Assembly: GCA_022571825.1 (NCBI GenBank)
Contig: JACZXC010000050.1
Location: forward strand, 1-11,471
DNA: 11,471 nucleotides
Direction: 5' to 3'
Source: Myxococcales bacterium
GTDB lineage: Bacteria > Myxococcota_A > UBA9160 > SMWR01
Part shown: in pieces, positions 5,731 through 11,471 of the stretch
How the letters are laid out: every line of letters begins with the position of its first letter
How positions within the stretch are numbered: position 1 is the stretch's first letter
Notes under the pieces: generated by a model
What the model was told of the DNA's origin: nothing
The model's database searches: none
What the model saw: only the letters and a program-made list of their open reading frames with translations
Translations under genes and position numbers: made by a program

Positions 5731-7539
5731 GTGAGTACTTCTTCGACCCGAGACGATCTGCGCAACCTCGCGATCATCGCGCACGTGGACCACGGCAAGA
5801 CGACCCTGGTAGACGGCCTGCTGCGCAAGTGCGGAGCCTTCCGCGAGAACCAGGTGGTCCGCGACCGGGTGCTGGACTCCGGCGACCTCGAACGAGAGCG
5901 CGGCATCACGATCCAGTCGAAGAGCGCGGCGATCGAGTGGAAGGGCGTGCGGATTCAGCTGGTCGACACCCCGGGACACGCGGACTTCGGCGGTGAGGTG
6001 GAGCGCGTGCTCGGCATGGTGGACGCGGTGTTGCTGCTGGTCGACGCGGTAGAAGGCGTGATGCCCCAGACCCGCTTCGTTCTGCGCAAGGCCCTGGAGC
6101 GGGGGCTGCGTCCGATCCTGGTGGTGAACAAGATCGATCGGCCGGAGCAGCGGGCCGAGCAGGTGCTGGACGAGGTCTTCGATCTGCTGATCGAGCTGGG
6201 GGCCAGCGACGCACAGCTGGACTTCGCGGTGGTGTATGCCTCGGCCAAGCAGGGGGTCGCCCGCCGAAGCTTGGACGAGCCCCTCTCGGACCTCGAGCCG
6301 GTACTCGACACCATCATCGAGCGGGCGCCGCCGCCGCGGGTGGACCGGGAGGGTCCATTGCAGTTTCAGGCGGTGACCTTGGGCTACGACCAATTCGTGG
6401 GGCGGCTGGTGATCGGCCGGGTCGAGCGCGGAGTGCTCGAGCGCGGCAAGACTGTGGTTCGGGTGCCTGCCGAGGGGGCGCCGGAGCCTTTTCGCGTGAC
6501 CAAGCTCTTCAGCACCTCGGGCATCGAGCGGGTGGAACGAGACCGCGCCGAGGCGGGCGAGATCGTGATCCTGGCCGGGGTGGATTCCATCGAGATCGGA
6601 GACACCGTGTGCGACGTCGCCGCACCCGAACCGTTGCCCCGGATCGCCATCGATCCACCCACGATCCGCGTCCAATTCTCCGTGAACACTTCTCCCTTCA
6701 CGGGACGCGAGGGGCGTTTCTTGACCAGCCCGCAGATCCACGAGCGCCTCCAGCGCGAGGCGTTGACCAACGTATCGATTCGCCTCGAGGACACGGGCCA
6801 ACGCGACACCTTTGCTGTGGCGGGTCGCGGCGAGCTCCAGCTTGCGGTCCTGATCGAGACCCTGCGGCGCGAGGGCTACGAGTTCAGCGTGTCCCGGCCC
6901 GAGATCATCGTTCGCGAGATTGACGGGAAAAAGTGTGAGCCCGTGGAGGACGTCGTCATCGAGGTTCCCGAGCGCTGTGCGGGGTCGGTCATGGAGAAGC
7001 TGGGAAGCCGCAAGGGGCGAATGATCTCCATGGATCACGCGGGCGCGAGCATCCAGCTGCGCTACGTGGTCCCGAGCCGCAGTCTCTTCGGCTATCGCAA
7101 CGAGTTTCTCACCGACACCCGGGGCGAGGGCACGCTGTACAGCACGGTCAAGGGCTACGAGCCCTACGCCGGCGATCTCGAGGGCCGCAAGGTCGGCGCC
7201 ATCGTGGCCAGCGAGACCGGGCAGACGACACCCCACGCGATCTTCAAGATCCAGGAACGCGCGACTCTCTTCGTGCCGCCGGGAGTGGCCGTGTACGAGG
7301 GACAGATCGTCGGCGAGAACCGCCGTCCCGGCGACATGAACGTCAATGTCTGCCGGCAGAAGAAGCTCGACAACATGCGGGCCGCCGGGCGCGACGACAA
7401 TCCGATCATCACGCCTCACCACCGGGTGACCATCGAGGGGGCCCTGGAGTGGATCGGGCCCGAAGAGCTGCTCGAAGTGACCCCCGAGAGCCTGCGGCTG
7501 CGCAAGAAGATCCTGCCCGCGAGCTTTCGCAAGCGCTGA
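5731..7539 (+). CDS. typA: Ribosome-associated translational GTPase TypA/BipA
   Basis: The 602-residue product matches TypA/BipA in length and order of motifs. This GTPase binds the 70S ribosome and is linked to stress, low temperature and ribosome assembly. G1 is AHVDHGKT (17-24), G2 ERGITI (56-61), G3 DTPGH (79-83), G4 NKID (133-136) and G5 SAK (171-173). A beta-barrel domain 2 follows. Later come the TypA hallmarks FSVNTSPFTGREGRFLTS, EGYEFSVSRPEII, and GKKCEPVEDVVIEVPE leading into EKLGSRKGRM, and the C-terminal domain has VNVCRQKKLDNMRA and LEVTPESLRLRKKIL. The GTG at 5731 is the only start near the conserved N-terminus, and no Shine-Dalgarno sequence is visible before it. The gap to the GMC gene suggests a separate transcription unit. 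Residues needed for GTP binding all appear present. EF-G-like paralogues (LepA, tetracycline-resistance proteins) are excluded by the TypA-specific C-terminus. Confidence 0.97.
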   Translation: MSTSSTRDDLRNLAIIAHVDHGKTTLVDGLLRKCGAFRENQVVRDRVLDSGDLERERGITIQSKSAAIEWKGVRIQLVDTPGHADFGGEVERVLGMVDAVLLLVDAVEGVMPQTRFVLRKALERGLRPILVVNKIDRPEQRAEQVLDEVFDLLIELGASDAQLDFAVVYASAKQGVARRSLDEPLSDLEPVLDTIIERAPPPRVDREGPLQFQAVTLGYDQFVGRLVIGRVERGVLERGKTVVRVPAEGAPEPFRVTKLFSTSGIERVERDRAEAGEIVILAGVDSIEIGDTVCDVAAPEPLPRIAIDPPTIRVQFSVNTSPFTGREGRFLTSPQIHERLQREALTNVSIRLEDTGQRDTFAVAGRGELQLAVLIETLRREGYEFSVSRPEIIVREIDGKKCEPVEDVVIEVPERCAGSVMEKLGSRKGRMISMDHAGASIQLRYVVPSRSLFGYRNEFLTDTRGEGTLYSTVKGYEPYAGDLEGRKVGAIVASETGQTTPHAIFKIQERATLFVPPGVAVYEGQIVGENRRPGDMNVNVCRQKKLDNMRAAGRDDNPIITPHHRVTIEGALEWIGPEELLEVTPESLRLRKKILPASFRKR

Positions 7540-7547
7540 CGACCGCT

Positions 7548-7576
7548 GGGCCCATGGGGCCCGTCCCCCAAGGGGA
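7548..7576 (+). terminator. Two adjacent GC hairpins after typA (possible terminator)
   Basis: GGGCCC at 7548-7553 pairs with GGGCCC at 7557-7562 across an ATG triplet loop. Immediately after, TCCCC at 7564-7568 pairs with GGGGA at 7572-7576 across CAA. They begin nine bases after the typA stop. No T-run follows, so termination strength is uncertain. The rest of the gap to 7693 shows only pyrimidine-rich sequence and no promoter I can support. Confidence 0.35.
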
Positions 7577-7685
7577 TCCAGCATTCCACCTTCCACTCCC
7601 GCTGTCCGCCTCTTCCGGGGAGCTTCATTCCTTCCCGAGGTTCGCCGATACGCAGGAAGGTCTCGGATGCGTGCGGGGCCCAGGG

Positions 7686-7689
7686 GGAG
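7686..7689 (+). promoter_or_regulatory. Ribosome-binding site of the small secreted protein
   Basis: GGAG, within a GGGGGAG run, lies 4 bases before ATG 7694. It favours this start over the in-frame ATG at 7667, which would put nine extra residues ahead of the signal peptide. Confidence 0.5.
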
Positions 7690-7693
7690 TTGC

Positions 7694-8020
7694 ATGAGGT
7701 TCACTCGGATGATCGCCCTGGGGATCGCGCTCATGTGGCCTGCGCTCATGTCGCCTGGGCTGGCCGGTGCGACCGAGATCGAGTGCCGCCGACTCACAAA
7801 TCGAATCGGGCACTTCTCCAGCATGGTCGAACGCGCCCACCAGTTCGACAACGCGATCTGGGCCGCACGGACCCAGGATCACGTCGATCACCTCGTCGCG
7901 CGCCGGGCGAACGAGTGTCCAGGGTACAGTGCCAGCGCGCAGGCGATGCAGGCCTTTGCCCAGCTGGTGCGCGTCGCCGGTCGGGCCGCGCTGACTTACT
8001 TCACATTCGGAGCCTTCTGA
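7694..8020 (+). CDS. Small secreted protein of unknown function
   Basis: I do not recognise this family. From ATG 7694 the product has 108 residues. The N-terminus is a convincing signal peptide: two basic residues (MRFTR), a hydrophobic core (MIALGIALMWPALM), then PGLAGA with an Ala-x-Ala cleavage site after residue 26. The predicted mature part of 82 residues has two cysteines, Cys31 and Cys75, that could form one disulfide in the periplasm. It is mainly helical-looking, with a central stretch VERAHQFDNAIWAARTQDHV and a hydrophobic C-terminal end (AGRAALTYFTFGAF). It lies 18 bases before the histidine kinase gene, so the two are probably co-transcribed, which makes a sensory or ligand role possible but unproven. 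The signal peptide, the ribosome-binding site and the spacing argue that it is a real gene despite its length. Confidence 0.62.
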   Translation: MRFTRMIALGIALMWPALMSPGLAGATEIECRRLTNRIGHFSSMVERAHQFDNAIWAARTQDHVDHLVARRANECPGYSASAQAMQAFAQLVRVAGRAALTYFTFGAF

Positions 8021-8038
8021 AGCGGACGCGGAACGCCG

Positions 8039-9802
8039 ATGGCCATTTCGCTCACCCTGCTGATTCCGCTCTGGAGCTGTATCGCATCGGCGGTATTCGC
8101 GGGCTCGATTCTCGATCGCGATTCCTCCGACCGCGTCCACCGGATTGCGGCGTTTCTCGTCGCCGGCACCAGCTTCTGGGCGTTCTGCGAAATCAACGGG
8201 CAGGTGCAGAGCGACCCGGCGGTGGTGCTCGCCTGGGTCCGGGCCTCGGCCCTGGGTTGGGTCTGGATCGGTCCGGCCTCGTTGCACCTGTTGCTCGCGA
8301 TCGACGACGCTCCGCTTCCGCGCCTGCGGCGAGCGCTTCCCGTTCTCTACGGGATCTCCGGGCTGATTCTCGTGCTCGACTGGACGACTCCATGGATTCA
8401 CCCCGCGGTGGTGCGTGCGGAATGGGGGTGGGCCTACACGTTGGGGCCCGGGTCCCCGGTACTCTTTGCGCACGCCGGGGCGGGGTTGATCGGAGCGGCG
8501 GCGATCGGGTGGCGCCGCTTTCTGCGCGCCCCGTCACCGGAGAAGCGGGGCCCGCCGCGCTGGCTGATCGGTGCCATCCCGGTTCCCATCGCTGTGGCCC
8601 TGCTGACCGATGCTCTGCTGCCCCTGGCGGGCGTTCAGGTTCCGCGGCTCGGCGCGGCCTCGTTTGCCGTCCTGGGGGGTGTGATCGCCTGGTGCTTCCG
8701 GCGCTACGACCACTCTCTGCTCGCCCCCGACAGGTTCGCCGGCGAGATTCTCGAAACGCTGCCCACGAGCGTGGCGATGTTGTGGCTCGACGGAACCATC
8801 CGAAGTGCGAACGCCGCCATGGCCCGCCTGCTCGTGGGGTCCACGGACCCCCTCGGTGGCGTCCGCTTGACCGATCGACTCGAGGGATTTTCAGGCGACC
8901 TCGCCGAGGAGGTCAGCGATCAGCACTGCGAGATTGTTGCTGCCACCGGCGCACGGGAGCCCGTGTCGATCTCTTCCAGCATGCTGCGCGACCGGAGGGG
9001 TACACCGATCGGACTGGTGGTGGTGGCACGCGATCTCGCCGAGGTGGTGTCCTTGCGAAAGGGGCTGCTGTTGTCGGGTCGGCTCGCCGCGGTGGGAGAG
9101 CTCGCCGCGGGAATCGCCCACGAGATCAACAACCCGCTCGCCTATCTGCGCGCCAACCTGAATCTGCTCCGGCAACACTGGCAGGCGCTGGGCGGCAAGG
9201 TGATGGAGTTGGCTACCTCGCCGGAGACGTCCGAGCTACTCGGGGAGGGCGAAGAGCTGATCGACGAATCCCTCGAGGGCGTCGAGCACGCTGCGGCCAT
9301 CGTGCGCGACGTTCGCGGGCTGGCCCATGCCGGTCGCGGTCAGTGGGAGTCCGCAGACCTGCATCGTCTGCTCGACGGCGTGATTCGAATGGCGGCGCCT
9401 CAGCTCACGGCCCGGGCCAGCATCGAGAAGTGCTACGCGTCGATCCCGCCGATCTTCTGCGCACCCCAGGAGCTGCAGCAGGTCTTCCTCAATCTGGTGC
9501 TGAACGCCGGCCAGGCGATCCAGGCCTCGGGAACGATTCGCGTCATCACCGAGCGCGACCGGGGGGCCGTGATCGTTCGCGTCGAAGACGACGGCTGCGG
9601 AATCGACTCGAAGGTCCTGGGCCGGATCTTCGACCCCTTCTACACGACGAAACCGGTCGGCACCGGGACCGGTCTCGGCCTCGGCATCGCCTACGAGATC
9701 GTCCGGCGCCACGGCGGCGAGATCACCGTCGAGTCCGAGCTGGGCGCGGGCGCGAGCTTCCGGGTGCGGCTGCCCGTCAGCGCGGATACCCTCCCCGACT
9801 GA
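8039..9802 (+). CDS. Membrane sensor histidine kinase with 7TM-type N-terminal region
   Basis: This 587-residue protein should autophosphorylate and pass phosphate to a response regulator. Residues 1-222 contain about seven hydrophobic helices. Their arrangement, with FWAFCEING around 46-54, then a long helix (66-87) ending in LHLLLAIDD, resembles the HisKA_7TM sensor region. Residues 232-335 look like a PAS-type linker (ILETLPTSVAMLWLDGTIRSANAA). The H-box is GELAAGIAHEINNPL with His361 as phosphoacceptor. The ATP-binding domain has an N-box (QVFLNLVLNAGQAI, 481-494), G1 (DDGCGI, 517-522), an F-box (IFDPFYTTK, 530-538) and G2 (GTGTGLGLGI, 541-550). All catalytic elements are present, so it should be active. 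No response regulator or receiver domain is in the window, making it an orphan kinase here. The ATG at 8039 has a weak GGAA upstream. It follows the secreted-protein gene by 18 bases. Confidence 0.92.
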   Translation: MAISLTLLIPLWSCIASAVFAGSILDRDSSDRVHRIAAFLVAGTSFWAFCEINGQVQSDPAVVLAWVRASALGWVWIGPASLHLLLAIDDAPLPRLRRALPVLYGISGLILVLDWTTPWIHPAVVRAEWGWAYTLGPGSPVLFAHAGAGLIGAAAIGWRRFLRAPSPEKRGPPRWLIGAIPVPIAVALLTDALLPLAGVQVPRLGAASFAVLGGVIAWCFRRYDHSLLAPDRFAGEILETLPTSVAMLWLDGTIRSANAAMARLLVGSTDPLGGVRLTDRLEGFSGDLAEEVSDQHCEIVAATGAREPVSISSSMLRDRRGTPIGLVVVARDLAEVVSLRKGLLLSGRLAAVGELAAGIAHEINNPLAYLRANLNLLRQHWQALGGKVMELATSPETSELLGEGEELIDESLEGVEHAAAIVRDVRGLAHAGRGQWESADLHRLLDGVIRMAAPQLTARASIEKCYASIPPIFCAPQELQQVFLNLVLNAGQAIQASGTIRVITERDRGAVIVRVEDDGCGIDSKVLGRIFDPFYTTKPVGTGTGLGLGIAYEIVRRHGGEITVESELGAGASFRVRLPVSADTLPD

Positions 9803-9815
9803 AATTCCCGGGGAG
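9791..9815 (+). terminator. Hairpin across the histidine kinase stop codon
   Basis: CTCCCCG at 9791-9797 is complementary to CGGGGAG at 9809-9815 over seven bases, with an 11-base loop that contains the TGA at 9800-9802. There is no T-run after it. It could mark the 3' end of the kinase transcript or be coincidental in GC-rich DNA. Confidence 0.25.
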
Positions 9816-9836
9816 CGCGCGGCCGTCCCGTCCGGC

Positions 9837-9853
9837 GGGGGGGGCAGGGCGGG
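9837..9853 (+). other. G-rich tract, potential G-quadruplex upstream of the GST gene
   Basis: Eight consecutive G bases (9837-9844) are followed by CA, GGG, C, GGG. The run can supply four G-triplets with short loops, the simple pattern for an intramolecular G-quadruplex, in the sense strand 34 bases before the GST start. Such tracts also arise by chance in GC-rich genomes. Confidence 0.3.
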
Positions 9854-9874
9854 CAAGGCGCTTCCCCTTCGAGC

Positions 9875-9880
9875 AGGAGA
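9875..9880 (+). promoter_or_regulatory. Ribosome-binding site of the GST-like gene
   Basis: AGGAGA stands 6 bases (all C) before GTG 9887. It is the strongest Shine-Dalgarno sequence in the window and fixes the GTG start. Confidence 0.7.
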
Positions 9881-9886
9881 CCCCCC

Positions 9887-10495
9887 GTGAAGCTTCACGA
9901 AAGTGCCCATGCGCCCAATCCGAGGCGCGTTCGCATTTTTATCGCCGAGAAGGGGATCGAGGTTCCCCGGGTGCAGGTGGACATCGGCAAGCGCGAGAAC
10001 CGCGGGCCCGCGTTCCTGGCCTTGAACCCCCTGGGCGGCGTTCCCGTCCTCGAGCTCGACGACGGCCGGACGATCGCCGAGTCGGTCGCGATCTGCCGCT
10101 ATTTCGAAGAGGTCCACCCGGAACCGCCGCTGATGGGCGTGGGCCCGGAAGACTGCGCCATCGTCGAGATGTGGAATCGGCGCATGGAGCTGGAAGTGAT
10201 GCGTCGGATCACCGATGCGTTTCGTCACACCCACGAGTTCTTCAAGGGGCGCATCACCCAGGTGCCGGAGTACGGCGAGACGCGTCAGCGGGAAGTGCCC
10301 GAGCAGCTGGTCTGGCTGGACGAGGTGCTCGCCGACCGGCCTTTCATGGCCGGCGACCGCTTCAGCATCGCCGACATCACCGCCCTGGTCGGGATCGACT
10401 TCGGGCGGGTGATCGGTGTTCGCATCGACCCGGAGCTCAAGAACCTGTCCCGCTGGCACGAATCGGTTTCGGCTCGGCCCAGCGCCCAGGCCTGA
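9887..10495 (+). CDS. Glutathione S-transferase-like protein
   Basis: The 202-residue product has normal GST length. The N-terminal thioredoxin-like domain reads HAPNPRRVRIFIAEKG (8-23), then NPLGGVPVLELDDG (47-60) with the conserved cis-proline Pro53, and IAESVAICRYFEEVHP (63-78), where Glu65-Ser66 is the usual glutathione gamma-glutamyl contact. A helical C-terminal domain ends in FMAGDRFSIADITALVGIDF, the classic N-capping Ser/Asp motif of GSTs. Ser6 is a candidate for the catalytic residue, but its role cannot be assigned by eye. Substrate and class are unknown; roles in detoxification, ring cleavage or thiol redox are all possible. The gene is preceded by a strong ribosome-binding site. 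It is followed after 4 bases by an aldo/keto reductase, so the two probably form one operon dealing with reactive or xenobiotic compounds. That functional link is inference. Confidence 0.9.
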   Translation: MKLHESAHAPNPRRVRIFIAEKGIEVPRVQVDIGKRENRGPAFLALNPLGGVPVLELDDGRTIAESVAICRYFEEVHPEPPLMGVGPEDCAIVEMWNRRMELEVMRRITDAFRHTHEFFKGRITQVPEYGETRQREVPEQLVWLDEVLADRPFMAGDRFSIADITALVGIDFGRVIGVRIDPELKNLSRWHESVSARPSAQA

Positions 10496-10499
10496 TGCC

Positions 10500-11471
10500 A
10501 TGCGCCATCGACGCCTCGGGAAATCTGGCTTGGTGGTCTCGGAGATCTGTCTCGGGACGATGACCTTCGGCAGCATGGCCGACGAGAGCGCGAGCTTCGC
10601 GATTTTGAACCAGGCCTTCGACGCCGGCATCGACTTCATGGACCTGGCGGAGATCTATCCGGTGCCGCCGGACGCGAGCACTGCGGGGGCGAGCGAGGCG
10701 ATCTGCGGCAAGTGGCTCGCCGACCGTCCGCGGGACTCCGTCATCCTCGCGACGAAGGTCGCCGGCCCCTTCGGTGGCTGGTTCCAGGCCCCGATTCGGC
10801 ACGGCAAGACGAGTCTCGACCGCCACCACATCGCGCGCGCGGTCGAGGGGAGTCTGCGTCGCCTGGGGACCGACTACATCGATCTCTACCAGACCCACTG
10901 GCCGGATCCCGATCTTCCCGTCGAGGAAACTCTCGAGGCCCTCGATCGCCTGGTGGAGGAGGGAAAGGTGCGCGTGGTCGGGTGCAGCAACCAGACGGTA
11001 TACGGCCTCACCAAGAGCCTGTGGATGTCGGAGCGCGCCGGCCTGGCGCGCTGTGAGACGATCCAGAACAACTACAGCCTGCTGAATCGGCGTTTCGAGG
11101 ACGAGCTGGCCGAGGTCTGCCGACGCGAAGACGTGAGCCTGCTCGCCTACAGCCCCATCGCCGCGGGGGTGCTTTCGGGCAAGTATCAGGACGGCGCCTG
11201 GCCGGAAGGGGCGCGCTTCACGCGTTACAAGCAGGACAGCGCCCGCACCGGGGCCATGACCCGACGCTTCGTCAACGAGCGGACTCTGCGAGCGACCGCG
11301 CGCTTCGCCGAAGTGGCCCGCGAGTGCAGCCTGTCGCCAGTGACCTTCGCCACCGCCTGGACCTTGACGAAGGACTTCGTGGGTTCGACGATCATCGGCG
11401 CCACCAGCCCCGAGCAGCTCGACGAGACCCTTGCCGCTGCGGAGGCCCGGATTCCCGAAGACGCACTATCG
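10500..11471 (+). CDS. tas: Tas-family NADPH-dependent aldo/keto reductase (3' end outside window)
   Basis: The frame opens at ATG 10500, 4 bases after the GST stop, and stays open to the end of the window, giving 324 residues. E. coli Tas is about 346 residues as I recall, so only a short tail is missing. The (beta/alpha)8 reductase signature is clear: GTMTFG (19-24), Asp48 and Tyr53 in DLAEIYPVPP, Lys86 in LATKVAGP, and His133 in QTHWPD. These form the catalytic Asp-Tyr-Lys-His tetrad. The AEIYPVPP segment, the later IQNNYSLLNRRFE and LLAYSPIAAG followed by GKY, and ARFTRY are close to Tas rather than to short AKRs. The enzyme should reduce an aldehyde or ketone with NADPH; the physiological substrate of Tas proteins is not settled. 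A weak AGG lies 9 bases upstream. Translational coupling to the GST gene is likely. Confidence 0.9.
   Translation, partial: MRHRRLGKSGLVVSEICLGTMTFGSMADESASFAILNQAFDAGIDFMDLAEIYPVPPDASTAGASEAICGKWLADRPRDSVILATKVAGPFGGWFQAPIRHGKTSLDRHHIARAVEGSLRRLGTDYIDLYQTHWPDPDLPVEETLEALDRLVEEGKVRVVGCSNQTVYGLTKSLWMSERAGLARCETIQNNYSLLNRRFEDELAEVCRREDVSLLAYSPIAAGVLSGKYQDGAWPEGARFTRYKQDSARTGAMTRRFVNERTLRATARFAEVARECSLSPVTFATAWTLTKDFVGSTIIGATSPEQLDETLAAAEARIPEDALS

Noticed and set aside
5698..7851. A 717-residue open frame on the minus strand opposite typA
   Set aside because: It is fully antisense to a gene with unmistakable TypA motifs, and its sequence is low-complexity His/Asp/Leu/Arg-rich, as expected of a GC-driven shadow.
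7690..10563. A 957-residue plus-strand open frame running through the kinase and GST genes
   Set aside because: It is out of frame with the secreted protein, kinase and GST, has an Arg/Gly/Ala-rich composition and shows no domain; it is a high-GC artefact.

Overview
The window is high-GC, densely coding bacterial DNA with GTG and ATG starts, short intergenic gaps and several overlapping or near-touching genes. Nothing in it identifies the organism firmly. The gene set (TypA, a 7TM-type histidine kinase, a GMC dehydrogenase with a separate small subunit, and surface-glycan glycosyltransferases) and the base composition would suit a GC-rich Gram-negative lineage such as Myxococcota, Binatota or another former deltaproteobacterium. 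That placement is a low-confidence inference. No rRNA, tRNA, CRISPR array, insertion sequence or phage gene was seen.

Layout. Positions 1-3297 look like the edge of a glycan-assembly locus. It holds the 3' end of a family-2-type glycosyltransferase on the plus strand. Facing it on the minus strand is a two-gene unit, a multi-membrane GT-C-like protein (3297 to 1543) followed after one base by a GT4 glycosyltransferase (1541 to 369). The plus and minus genes converge so tightly that their stop codons share bases 369-372. Positions 3298-3457 are a divergent intergenic region carrying two tandem 31-bp repeats, each with an inverted repeat. From 3458 everything is on the plus strand.

The rightward genes are as follows. 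A membrane-anchored gluconate-2-dehydrogenase-subunit-3-like protein overlaps by 4 bases a GMC flavoprotein that has a C-x5-C-x3-C cysteine motif. Together they probably form a two-subunit alcohol or sterol/sugar dehydrogenase. Next comes typA/bipA, a ribosome-associated GTPase. It is followed by a small secreted protein of unknown function, 18 bases ahead of a membrane histidine kinase (7TM sensor, PAS-like linker, HisKA and HATPase) with no response regulator beside it. The window closes with a glutathione S-transferase-like gene, 4 bases ahead of a Tas-family aldo/keto reductase that runs off the right end.

How they fit together. The left part is cell-surface glycan synthesis, the middle is a likely membrane-linked oxidation system, and the right part combines housekeeping translation stress (TypA), signalling, and a small redox/detoxification pair. 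The most distinctive points are the two-subunit GMC system with a possible iron-sulfur motif, the tandem dyad repeats in front of it, and the secreted protein paired with an orphan kinase. None is proven to be a new system from sequence alone. Most long open frames antisense to or out of frame with these genes are GC-driven shadows.
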